This document shows, piece after piece, positions 43,403-51,192 of a stretch of 64,000 nt of DNA. The stretch covers positions 1-64,000 of the forward strand of contig NZ_MVBC01000010.1 of NCBI RefSeq assembly GCF_002007105.1, read 5' to 3'. The notes below the pieces were generated by a model. It saw only the letters and a list, made by a program, of their open reading frames with translations. It was not told the origin of the DNA and ran no database searches. This DNA comes from Hymenobacter sp. CRA2. Lineage in GTDB: Bacteria > Bacteroidota > Bacteroidia > Cytophagales > Hymenobacteraceae. Position numbers and translations under genes: made by a program. Each line of letters starts with the position of its first letter. Position 1 is the first letter of the stretch.

Positions 43403-44461
43403 ATGCCGTCCGCCGATTCGCCCTATCTCCCGCTCACCGTCGTGGCCGTGCGCCCCGAAACGGCCGATACCCGAACGCTGATACTTGCGCCGGCCGACGG
43501 CAGCACCCTGCAGTACCGCGCCGGACAATACCTCACGCTGGTGCAGCACGAGCACGGCCGCGAGATACGCCGCTCTTACTCGCTCAGCTCGGCTCCGGCT
43601 CTGGGCGAGGCGCCGGCCATTACGGTCAAGCGCATTGCCAACGGGCTGTTTTCGCGGCGGCTGGTGGATGACGCCCAGCCCGGCGACGTGCTGCTGACCA
43701 GCGGTGCGGCGGGCCTCTTCAGCCTGCCCGACGATGCAGCCGACGCCCGCCAGGTATGGTTCTTGGCCGCCGGCAGCGGCATCACGCCGGTTTTTGCGCT
43801 GCTCAAGACCCTGCTGGCTACCATGCCCACGCTGAGCGCGGTGCTGGTGTACTCCAATCACTCGCCGGCCAGCACCATTTTCCGCGCCGAGCTGGAGCAG
43901 CTGGCGGCCCGCTACCCCGAGCGGCTGCACATCGAGTGGCTGTTCAGCAACGCGCCCAGCCTGGTGCGCGCCCACCTGCACAAGGAGCTGCTGAAGGCCC
44001 TGGTGCGGCAGCACGCCACGGCCCCGCCCGCGCAGCTACTGGCCTACGTGTGCGGCCCGCTGAACTACATGCGCATGTGTACCTACGCCCTGCGCGAGCT
44101 GCAGGTACCCACCGATAACATCCGCCGCGAAAACTTCGTGACCGAGCCGGCCTACGTGCCCCCACTGCTCCCGCCCGACGTGGCCCCGCGACGCGTGACG
44201 GTAGGCTGGGCCGGCCGCCACTACGCCTTCGACGCGGAGTACCCGGACACGCTGCTGCAGGCCGCGCGCCGGCAGGGCCTGCGCCTGCCCTACAGCTGCG
44301 AGGCCGGCCGCTGCGGCAATTGCGTGGCCCGCTGCACCGAGGGCCGGGTGTGGATGAGCTACAACGAAGTGCTGACCGAGCGCGACCTGGCCCGCGGCCT
44401 GATTCTCACGTGCACCGGCTACCCCGTGGGCGGGCCGGTGCGCCTGGAAGTCGAGGGCTGA
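43403..44461 (+). CDS. Ferredoxin-NADP reductase-type protein with 2Fe-2S domain (PaaE-like)
   Basis: 352 residues, two modules. The reductase part has the FAD motif RRSYSLSS, the NAD(P) motif AAGSGITPVFALLK and CGPLNYMRM. The C-terminal plant-type ferredoxin has Cys299, Cys304, Cys307 (CEAGRCGNC) and Cys337 (LTCTGYP) as 2Fe-2S ligands. The order FAD-NAD-ferredoxin is that of PaaE and related hydroxylase reductases. It passes electrons from NADPH to an oxygenase or desaturase in the cytoplasm; no oxygenase gene is next to it. Confidence 0.9.
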   Translation: MPSADSPYLPLTVVAVRPETADTRTLILAPADGSTLQYRAGQYLTLVQHEHGREIRRSYSLSSAPALGEAPAITVKRIANGLFSRRLVDDAQPGDVLLTSGAAGLFSLPDDAADARQVWFLAAGSGITPVFALLKTLLATMPTLSAVLVYSNHSPASTIFRAELEQLAARYPERLHIEWLFSNAPSLVRAHLHKELLKALVRQHATAPPAQLLAYVCGPLNYMRMCTYALRELQVPTDNIRRENFVTEPAYVPPLLPPDVAPRRVTVGWAGRHYAFDAEYPDTLLQAARRQGLRLPYSCEAGRCGNCVARCTEGRVWMSYNEVLTERDLARGLILTCTGYPVGGPVRLEVEG

Positions 44462-44464
44462 GGC

Positions 44465-44737
44465 TTAGGCCTGCGTATCGCTTTCTGCGTCGTCCCAATC
44501 GTCGAGGTCTTCCAGCGCCGAGGCATGGTGAATCTCATCGAGGAGGCGCTCCACGTGGTAGAGGTCGGTGTTGGGGTCGGTGGCCCAAGTACAAAGGGCA
44601 TTGCAGTACACCTTCAGCATTTGCTCGCGGCCGGTGTGCTTGACGACGTGGCGGTGAAACTCCTTGAGCCGGTTGGTCAGCTCGGTGCGGGCGTTGGGGG
44701 TGTTGCGAATAGGTGCGGAGGCGGGAGTAGCAGGCAT
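44465..44737 (-). CDS. Small protein of unknown function
   Basis: 90 residues from MPATPASAPIRN; an ATG 17 codons upstream is also in frame. Predicted mostly helical with TNRLKEFHRHVVKHTGREQM, then ALCTWATDPNTDLYHVERLL and an acidic C-terminus (DLDDWDDAESDTQA). It runs opposite to the reductase gene with only 3 bases between the stop codons. No family recognised. Confidence 0.6.
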   Translation of the reverse strand: MPATPASAPIRNTPNARTELTNRLKEFHRHVVKHTGREQMLKVYCNALCTWATDPNTDLYHVERLLDEIHHASALEDLDDWDDAESDTQA

Positions 44738-45012
44738 TGCGCTAGGGCTATAGTTGAGCGTAGCAAATGGTACGCGGGTGCGCTGCATGCCGATTAAATC
44801 ATAGCCTCTTGGTTTTCAGCAGCATTTTTTACCTCCGTTTGCCTGCTGATTTTGCCCTACTTCGCCGGCGTTGTCAGGCAGCCCGCGCTATGTATGCGCC
44901 GCGAAGCCCACACATGAACGTAGGCCCTGCTCCCGGCATGCGCACCGCTATTACGCCGAGTTTTGCGTAGCATCGGGCAAAATCCCGTCTTCTCGCAGCC
45001 CCGCCCGGCCCT

Positions 45013-46320
45013 ATGCCTCCCGCTTCCCCCTCCGCGCCGCCTTCCACCGCCGCCCGCATTCGTTCCATCGTTAGCGGCTCCATCGGCAACCTGGTGGAGT
45101 GGTACGACTGGTACGTATACTCGGCCTTTTCCCTGTACTTCGCGCCGGAGTTTTTTCCGGCCGCCAGCCTCACGGCGCAGCTGCTCAGCTCGGCGGCCAT
45201 CTTCGCGGTGGGCTTTCTGATGCGCCCGCTCGGCGGCTGGCTGCTGGGTGCCTACGCCGACCGCCACGGCCGCAAAGCCGCCCTGCTGCTCTCGGTGCTG
45301 ATGATGTGCGGCGGCTCTTTGCTCATTGCCCTCACGCCGGGCTACGCCCGCATCGGGGTGGCGGCACCGGTGCTGCTGGTGCTGGCGCGGCTGCTGCAGG
45401 GCCTGAGCGTGGGGGGCGAGTACGGCACCTCGGCCACTTACCTGAGCGAAATGGCCGACGCCAAGCACCGCGGTTTCTACTCCAGCTTTCAGTACGTGAC
45501 GCTGCTGGCCGGGCAGCTGCTGGCGCTGCTGGTGCAGCTGGGCCTGCAGCAAGTCCTCTCGCCCCAGGAGCTGCAGCAGTGGGGCTGGCGCGTGCCCTTC
45601 GCCATAGGAGCAGCGGCGGCGCTGGTGGCGCTGTACCTGCGGCGCAGCATGGCCGAAACCGCCGAGTTCGAGGCGCAGAGCGGCCCGAAGCAGGAGTCAG
45701 CTGCTCAGGAAAGCAAGCTGCGGGTGCTGCTACGGCATCCGCGCGAGGTGCTGACGGTGGTGGGCCTCACGCTCGGCGGCACTATCGTGTTCTACACCTT
45801 CACCACGTACGCGCAGAAGTTTCTGGTCAATACGGCGGGCTTCAGCAAGGAACAGGCCGCGCAGGTTTCGTTCTGGACGCTGGCCGTGGCCCTGGTGCTG
45901 CAGCCACTCATGGGCGCGCTATCCGACCGCGTGGGGCGACGGCCCGTGCTGCTGTTCTTCGGCGTGGGCGCCACGCTGTGCACCGTGCCGCTGCTGACGC
46001 TGCTGGGCCGCGCCAGCAGCCCGGGAATGGCGTTTGGCCTGCTGGTGGTAGCCATCGTCATCATGAGCGGCTACACCTCCATCAATGCCGTGGTGAAGGC
46101 CGAGCTGTTTCCCACGCACATCCGGGCGCTGGGCGTGGGCCTGCCTTATGCGCTTACCGTGGCCATTTTTGGCGGTTCGGCTGAATACGGGGCACTGTGG
46201 GCTAAAAGTCAGGGCCTGGAGCCCGCCTACTACTGGTACGTGACGCTGTGCGCCGCCGTGTCGCTGGTGGTGTACTGGCGCATGGCCGACACGAGATACG
46301 CCTCGCGGATTGAGGGATAA
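45013..46320 (+). CDS. MFS transporter, KgtP-like (metabolite:H+ symporter family)
   Basis: 435 residues with 12 hydrophobic segments. The signatures GNLVEWYDWYVYSAFSLYF, the GAYADRHGRK loop between helices 2 and 3, and RLLQGLSVGGEYGTSATYLSE are characteristic of the metabolite:H+ symporter family that includes alpha-ketoglutarate permease KgtP. Inner membrane; it would import a dicarboxylic acid or similar organic acid with protons. The substrate is not certain. Confidence 0.88.
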   Translation: MPPASPSAPPSTAARIRSIVSGSIGNLVEWYDWYVYSAFSLYFAPEFFPAASLTAQLLSSAAIFAVGFLMRPLGGWLLGAYADRHGRKAALLLSVLMMCGGSLLIALTPGYARIGVAAPVLLVLARLLQGLSVGGEYGTSATYLSEMADAKHRGFYSSFQYVTLLAGQLLALLVQLGLQQVLSPQELQQWGWRVPFAIGAAAALVALYLRRSMAETAEFEAQSGPKQESAAQESKLRVLLRHPREVLTVVGLTLGGTIVFYTFTTYAQKFLVNTAGFSKEQAAQVSFWTLAVALVLQPLMGALSDRVGRRPVLLFFGVGATLCTVPLLTLLGRASSPGMAFGLLVVAIVIMSGYTSINAVVKAELFPTHIRALGVGLPYALTVAIFGGSAEYGALWAKSQGLEPAYYWYVTLCAAVSLVVYWRMADTRYASRIEG

Positions 46321-46430
46321 AAGGATTAAAGTTGAGTGGTTAGGCAGCTGGGCGCGCGGCCCGGTTCAGGTTGAACGGGTTGCGGTACGACGTGTTTCCT
46401 TCGCCCTTAATCCCTAATCCCCTCATCCCC

Positions 46431-46826
46431 CTACATCTGCCGCAGCCAGGCGCTGGCCGTGTTGATGTCGTCGAAGGCCAGCACCAGCGGGCGGATGGTG
46501 TGGCTCATCATCAGATCGGTGCTGAGGCGGCTGTAAATATTGGGCGAGTACACCCAGGCGAAGTACTCCAGCCCGGCCTCGGCCATGAGCGGAAACCACA
46601 CCTTGCCGCCCCACTCCGACGCGTCCGACCACATGCTGGTCACCCGGCGGTTGTCGTTGAGCACTTTGTGGCAGCGTTCCTGCTTCAGGATTTCCAGCAT
46701 CTGCAGGCAGCCGTCGTGCACCGAATCAAAGTTCTGCTCGCCGTTCCAGTCCGCGTAGAGCCACTCGTTGGCGTAATCGTAGGCAATGGTCAGGTACTGA
46801 TTTTCGAAGAGCGTATTCAGGGCCAT
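46431..46826 (-). CDS. STAS/SEC14-like small protein (paralogue C)
   Basis: 131 residues from MALNTLFENQYLTIAYDY; an ATG 14 codons upstream is less likely. The body reads NEWLYADWNGEQNFDSV, KVLNDNRRVTSMWSDASEW, then AEAGLEYFAWVYSPN, ending DDINTASAWLRQM. The paralogue at 57024 has the same length and the two share 107 identical bases (46516-46622 and 57109-57215). Single domain, cytoplasmic by lack of a signal. Function unknown. Confidence 0.68.
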   Translation of the reverse strand: MALNTLFENQYLTIAYDYANEWLYADWNGEQNFDSVHDGCLQMLEILKQERCHKVLNDNRRVTSMWSDASEWGGKVWFPLMAEAGLEYFAWVYSPNIYSRLSTDLMMSHTIRPLVLAFDDINTASAWLRQM

Positions 46827-46879
46827 GGCGGCAGCTAGGGAAGGGGAAACAGAAAGGCGGGCAGGCAAACCACAAAAAT

Positions 46880-46922
46880 AGCGCGGCCGTGATTCCGCCT
46901 ATTACGGAATCACGGCCGCGCT
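46880..46922. terminator. Perfect 18-bp hairpin
   Basis: The arms 46880-46897 and 46905-46922 pair perfectly around a 7-base loop. It lies between two minus-strand genes (46431-46826 and 46957-47553) and could end the transcript of the latter. Confidence 0.6.
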
Positions 46923-46956
46923 GTTGAGCTTCAGGTCATAAAAGGCAGCTTAAGGC

Positions 46957-47553
46957 TTATTTCCGCTCTTTCACCGGGAATTTATCCAGGATGTCGCGGG
47001 CTGACTCGGCAAACCGCTCACCGGCCCGGGCGGGGTTGTTGATGGCATCGGACACGGAGCCGCGCCAGATCATGTTGTTGCTTTTGGCATCGATGAAGTC
47101 GAGCACCAGCATGCCTTCCTGGTAGTTTTCGGTGCGGTAGCCGCTCGGGGCCTGGTACCAGTAGGTGTAGTTGACGGGGATGAGGGCGCCGCGGTAGCGT
47201 ACCAGGTAGGGGTAGCTTACGGGCACGGCGGGGTTGGGCGGGTTGGCCACGGTGCGCTCGGCCTGCTCCAGGTACAGGTGGTAGGTCAGGTAGAGGTCGG
47301 GGCGGCCCGAGGTGGCCGGGGTGATGCCGCGCTTGGCCAGTTCGGACTCGATAGCGGGGCGCAGCACGCCGTCCTGCAGCTGGCTGCGCAGGGCCGGGCC
47401 CTGGGTGTTGTCGGTCTTGACCTCGGTATCGGCCCAGGCGAAGGTGCGGTACTGGCTGTAATCCACGTTGGCTTTTTCCGTCACGTTGACCGACGAGCAA
47501 GCGCTCAGCCAGCCCAGCAACAGCAGCAACGCGCTGATCATTCTTAATTTCAT
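46957..47553 (-). CDS. DUF4136 domain-containing lipoprotein
   Basis: 198 residues. Lipoprotein signal MKLRMISALLLLLGWLSAC (Cys19). The mature part has the DUF4136 pattern: DYSQYRTFAWAD, then LRPAIESELAKRGITPATSG-type RGI, DLYLTYHLYLEQ and LVLDFIDAKSNNMIWRGSV. The family is found on the periplasmic side of Gram-negative envelopes and has no assigned function. Confidence 0.87.
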   Translation of the reverse strand: MKLRMISALLLLLGWLSACSSVNVTEKANVDYSQYRTFAWADTEVKTDNTQGPALRSQLQDGVLRPAIESELAKRGITPATSGRPDLYLTYHLYLEQAERTVANPPNPAVPVSYPYLVRYRGALIPVNYTYWYQAPSGYRTENYQEGMLVLDFIDAKSNNMIWRGSVSDAINNPARAGERFAESARDILDKFPVKERK

Positions 47554-47710
47554 GGCAATGGGTGGTTGGTGATGAAAGGGCCTAGTTGCACCTTTCCTAC
47601 CCTTCTTGCAGCCAATTGGTTGTATTGCCCAGCTTGCTTATGCAGCCCGGTTTCGGGCACATCCGAATCAATTAGCCGCCTCGTATGTTGGGCTTATGAC
47701 GATGAAAGGA

Positions 47711-48403
47711 ATGAAACAACTTGTTGTACTGCTGCTGGCCGCGCTCGGCGCCGTCAGCTGCGAAGCCCGCTCCGGCAACGGTGCCCCGGCCGCTGCCCCG
47801 GTAGCTCCTGCCCCGCCCCAGGACGACCGGCGCTTTGCCGAGCTGCCTAAGCTGCAGCCCGGCGAGGCCGTTGCAACCTTTGCCAGCGGCTGCTACTGGT
47901 GCTCCGAGCACATTTTCGAAAGCCTGAAGGGCGTGCGCGCCGTGGTGTCGGGCTACTCGGGCGGCACCGTGGCCAACCCCACCTACGAGCAGGTAAGCCA
48001 CGGCAATACCGGCCACGCCGAAGCGGTGCAGATCTACTACAACCCCAAGGTTATCAGCTACGCCACCCTGGTGAAGGTGTTCTTCTTTCAGCACGACCCC
48101 ACGACCCTGAACCGCCAGGGCCCCGATGTGGGCGAGTCGTACCGCTCGGTGGTGTTCTACCGCACGCCGCAGGAAAAAGCGGCCATCGATGCCGAGCTGC
48201 AACGCATCAGGGCGGCTCAAGTGTTTGCCAGCCCCGTGGTGACGCAGGTGGTGGCTTTCAAGGCCTTTTACCCGGCCGAGCGCTACCACCAAGACTACTA
48301 CCAGAACAACCAGGACAACCCCTACATCCAGAACGTATCGACGCCGCGCTACCAGCGCTTCGCCAAGCAGTTTCCGGAGCTGCTCAAGAAGCCCGGCGCT
48401 TAG
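47711..48403 (+). CDS. msrA: Peptide-methionine (S)-S-oxide reductase MsrA, lipoprotein form
   Basis: 230 residues from the ATG that begins a lipoprotein signal (MKQLVVLLLAALGAVSC, Cys17); ATGs at 47696 and 47702 are alternatives. The MsrA domain has the catalytic Cys61 in ASGCYWCSE, with a second cysteine at 64, followed by VSGYSGG, SHGNTGHAEAVQIYY, and HDPTTLNRQGPDVGESYRS, all canonical. It reduces methionine-S-sulfoxide in proteins. The signal predicts repair of envelope proteins in the periplasm; MsrB is not nearby. A large palindromic terminator follows. Confidence 0.92.
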   Translation: MKQLVVLLLAALGAVSCEARSGNGAPAAAPVAPAPPQDDRRFAELPKLQPGEAVATFASGCYWCSEHIFESLKGVRAVVSGYSGGTVANPTYEQVSHGNTGHAEAVQIYYNPKVISYATLVKVFFFQHDPTTLNRQGPDVGESYRSVVFYRTPQEKAAIDAELQRIRAAQVFASPVVTQVVAFKAFYPAERYHQDYYQNNQDNPYIQNVSTPRYQRFAKQFPELLKKPGA

Positions 48404-48421
48404 GCGTAGCATCCAGACTGG

Positions 48422-48469
48422 GCAAGCAAACGGCCCCGTCAGCAGCTGCTGACGGGGCCGTTTGCTTGC
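48422..48469. terminator. Perfect 48-bp loopless palindrome
   Basis: The 24 bases 48422-48445 are followed directly by their exact reverse complement (48446-48469). Internal AAACGGCCCCGTC/GACGGGGCCGTTT arms make it a bidirectional terminator between the convergent msrA and large surface-protein genes. Confidence 0.75.
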
Positions 48470-48481
48470 GGCGCAGAACAA

Positions 48482-50974
48482 TTATTTGTCGCGTTGCACC
48501 AGCAGGGTGGCGTTGCCGAGGCCCGGCTGGCCGTTATGCCCCAGCCCTTCGGCGTTGATGCGAAATTCATCTGCCTGGTCGGCGGTGTAGAAGGTAACCT
48601 GGGCCCGGCCGGTGGCATCGGTCTGCACTTGCGGCGTCCAGTAGAGCGTGGTGGTGCGGTAATCGGGAGCGGCCTTAAGCGCCGCCGCGTCGTAGCGCGG
48701 GGCATAGAATTCGCGGGCCTGGTAATAGGCCGGCACGCGCGCCGTCACCACGTTGGCGTACACGGGTGCCAGTGTACTACCCGAGCTGCCCGTCTTGCTG
48801 AAGATAGAAACCACGCCTCCTCTGCGGGCCATGCCGTACACGGGCACCGTGCCGCTGGTGGTAATGTCCATGGACTCGACGTTGACTGCCTGAACCCCGT
48901 CTACTACCTTCACGTCAACCGGAATACCGTCCAGCATAAAGTAGGGGGAAAGCCCCCGCGTGTTGACGACCCAGACCTCGCCCCGCTCGCGGTGCACCGT
49001 CCAGCCAGGCATTCGGTTTTGGATCAGATCCAGAATGGAACCGTAAGCGCCTACTCCATCCATGTGCTGCACGTCATATTTGCGCAGCAGGCCGGGGCTG
49101 TAGGGCAAGTCGCGGCGGAAGGGGTTCGTCTCCTTCGGCTGCTCGCGTTTGCCCTTGATGGTCACGTTGTTCAACAGGATGCGCCGGGTAGAATCCGGAT
49201 TGACTTGCCTCTCGACTACCTGCTCTCGCTGGCTGCGCTGCACATAACTGGCTACTGGCGGCGCCCACAGCGGCGGCACCAGCCCGGCCGGCAGCGGTGC
49301 CCACCGCTCGTCCAGTCTGATATCCACGGCTTTGCTACCGTCGGCCGCCCGTGCCTGCACGGCTACGCGGGTGGTATCGGCAGAGGCCTCCACGCCGAAC
49401 GCAAACCGGCCGAGGGCATCGGCATTCAGTACGGCCACATCACGTGAGGAGCCGGCTTTTATCAAGGTCAGCACGGCCTCCGAGGCGGGCTTCTTGTTGG
49501 TGCGCGACACGCGGCCGCTCACCTGTGGGTTGACCTCCGGCGCGTAGGTAGCGGCGGGCAGCTGGCCGGCCAGCAGGGGTTTCCACACGAAACGCCGCCA
49601 GCCTTGCGTCAGCAGCAGCTCATCCAGTGCCTGCACCGTCTGGGGGCGGTTGTCGCGAAAATAGTACGCCGGATCTTCGATGGTACCAGCCAGATCCGCC
49701 GCCAGCAGCAACTGCGCTTGGATGGTATTGCGGGCCTGCGCCTGCACGGCAGCGCTTACCACTGCTACCGACAGCTGAGCCGGCACCGGCTGCCCGGCGG
49801 CATTGCGCGTCTCGATGTTCAGATTTACCTGGCTACGCGGTCCATAAGCCGACTTGTCGGGCTTGACGTGCACCTGCAACCCGTCCTGCCGGTTGACGAA
49901 AGCCAGCCGCTCGCACAAGGCCGTACCGGCTCCATCAAACAGCGTGACGTGCACTATCCCCGAGGGAAATTTCGTCTTGGGAATGCGCGTGAGAAAGTCG
50001 TTGGTGCCGTTGCCCACCGTGGTCTGCCCCACGTACGCCACTTCGCCGCGCACGTGCGCCACCAGCAGTACGCTCTCGGGGGCTTCCGTGGTACCCTGCC
50101 GGCTCACGCCGACGACGACCTGATCCGGAGTTTGGGTCACCATCATGCCGTAACCAGTGGGCTGCACCGCGGGCAGCGGGTAAGTAGCCGCTACCCCCGC
50201 TGGCGTTTGCAGCCGGGCCACGTACTGCACGCCGCTTTCGGGGCGCAAACGCAGCACGCCCATACCCGCGTGGCCGCTCTTGAACCGGGCTACCACGCGG
50301 CCCTGCTGATCCTCCACGGTGCCTTCCACATCCATGCCGCGCCCGTCCGGGCCGACCGCTTTAAAGGCCACCACCCCCGGCAACTGGGCAACGAGGTTGC
50401 CGCCCTCGGGGAAAAACTGCAGATCGGGCCGGGCGCCGCGGGTGGGCGCCGCCGGGGCCGGGCGACTCTTGGTTTTGCCCTGAGCCGGCTGGCCAGCAGC
50501 CGTCGGCACCTGATGTTGCCACACCGGCAAGTGCTGCACGAAGAAGTAGTCGGGGCCGGCATTGCGCATCCAGTTGGTATACGCCCGCACGGTGTACGTG
50601 CCCTCCGCAGCGGCATCGGGCAGCGCCAGGTCCCCGGCGGCAGTGCCCTGATTCAAGCGCAGCGTCCGGCGGCTGAGCACCTGCTTATCGGGCCCGAGCA
50701 GATCCACATACAACACCCTGCTCAAGGAATCGGGCCGGTGCGTGGCAGCGTCCACCACATACGCCTTGAACCAGATGGTCTCGCCGCCTACATATACCGG
50801 CTTGTCGAAGTGCAGATACGCTTTTTCGGGGGTAGCAGTGGCGTAGAAGCGGCTCACGGCATTCACGACGCGCTGGGGCAGGTCGGCATCGGCGCTGCGG
50901 AAAGCCACCGCGCTGGTCACGACCAGTGCTGCCAGCCCGAGTGCTCTACGGGAAGAAAGTAAAGATTCTGACAT
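48482..50974 (-). CDS. Large exported protein with MG2-like and TonB-plug-like domains
   Basis: 830 residues from MSESLLSSRRALGLAALVV, which gives an N-terminal hydrophobic export segment; an ATG 27 codons upstream is less likely. Residues about 45-160 resemble an alpha-2-macroglobulin MG2-type domain (EKAYLHFDKPVYVGGETIWFK is split here as EKAYLHFDKPVYVGGE and TIWFKAYV). Further Ig-like segments follow (LQFFPEGGNLVAQLPGVVAF). Residues about 640-740 look like a TonB-receptor plug (GSILDLIQNRMPGW, YFMLDGIPVD), but no barrel follows. This layout recurs in Bacteroidetes envelope proteins of unknown role. Confidence 0.72.
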   Translation of the reverse strand: MSESLLSSRRALGLAALVVTSAVAFRSADADLPQRVVNAVSRFYATATPEKAYLHFDKPVYVGGETIWFKAYVVDAATHRPDSLSRVLYVDLLGPDKQVLSRRTLRLNQGTAAGDLALPDAAAEGTYTVRAYTNWMRNAGPDYFFVQHLPVWQHQVPTAAGQPAQGKTKSRPAPAAPTRGARPDLQFFPEGGNLVAQLPGVVAFKAVGPDGRGMDVEGTVEDQQGRVVARFKSGHAGMGVLRLRPESGVQYVARLQTPAGVAATYPLPAVQPTGYGMMVTQTPDQVVVGVSRQGTTEAPESVLLVAHVRGEVAYVGQTTVGNGTNDFLTRIPKTKFPSGIVHVTLFDGAGTALCERLAFVNRQDGLQVHVKPDKSAYGPRSQVNLNIETRNAAGQPVPAQLSVAVVSAAVQAQARNTIQAQLLLAADLAGTIEDPAYYFRDNRPQTVQALDELLLTQGWRRFVWKPLLAGQLPAATYAPEVNPQVSGRVSRTNKKPASEAVLTLIKAGSSRDVAVLNADALGRFAFGVEASADTTRVAVQARAADGSKAVDIRLDERWAPLPAGLVPPLWAPPVASYVQRSQREQVVERQVNPDSTRRILLNNVTIKGKREQPKETNPFRRDLPYSPGLLRKYDVQHMDGVGAYGSILDLIQNRMPGWTVHRERGEVWVVNTRGLSPYFMLDGIPVDVKVVDGVQAVNVESMDITTSGTVPVYGMARRGGVVSIFSKTGSSGSTLAPVYANVVTARVPAYYQAREFYAPRYDAAALKAAPDYRTTTLYWTPQVQTDATGRAQVTFYTADQADEFRINAEGLGHNGQPGLGNATLLVQRDK

Positions 50975-51192
50975 GGAATAAGGAGTCGGTAAGCGCCCGT
51001 CAAGCAGCAAATAAAAGGCCAAAGCCTCTGGGATTGATGCTACGGGTAGCTTCATAGCCCGTTCACAGCGTAAGAGGGAGATTTACGGCCTGCTGCCGTT
51101 TTCCGCACCTGGGCGGTTGTGTCGTCGTACGGGAATACTCCTGCCGCACCAACGCATACCGTCACGGGGCCATCTTATTTTTCTTCCTGCCC

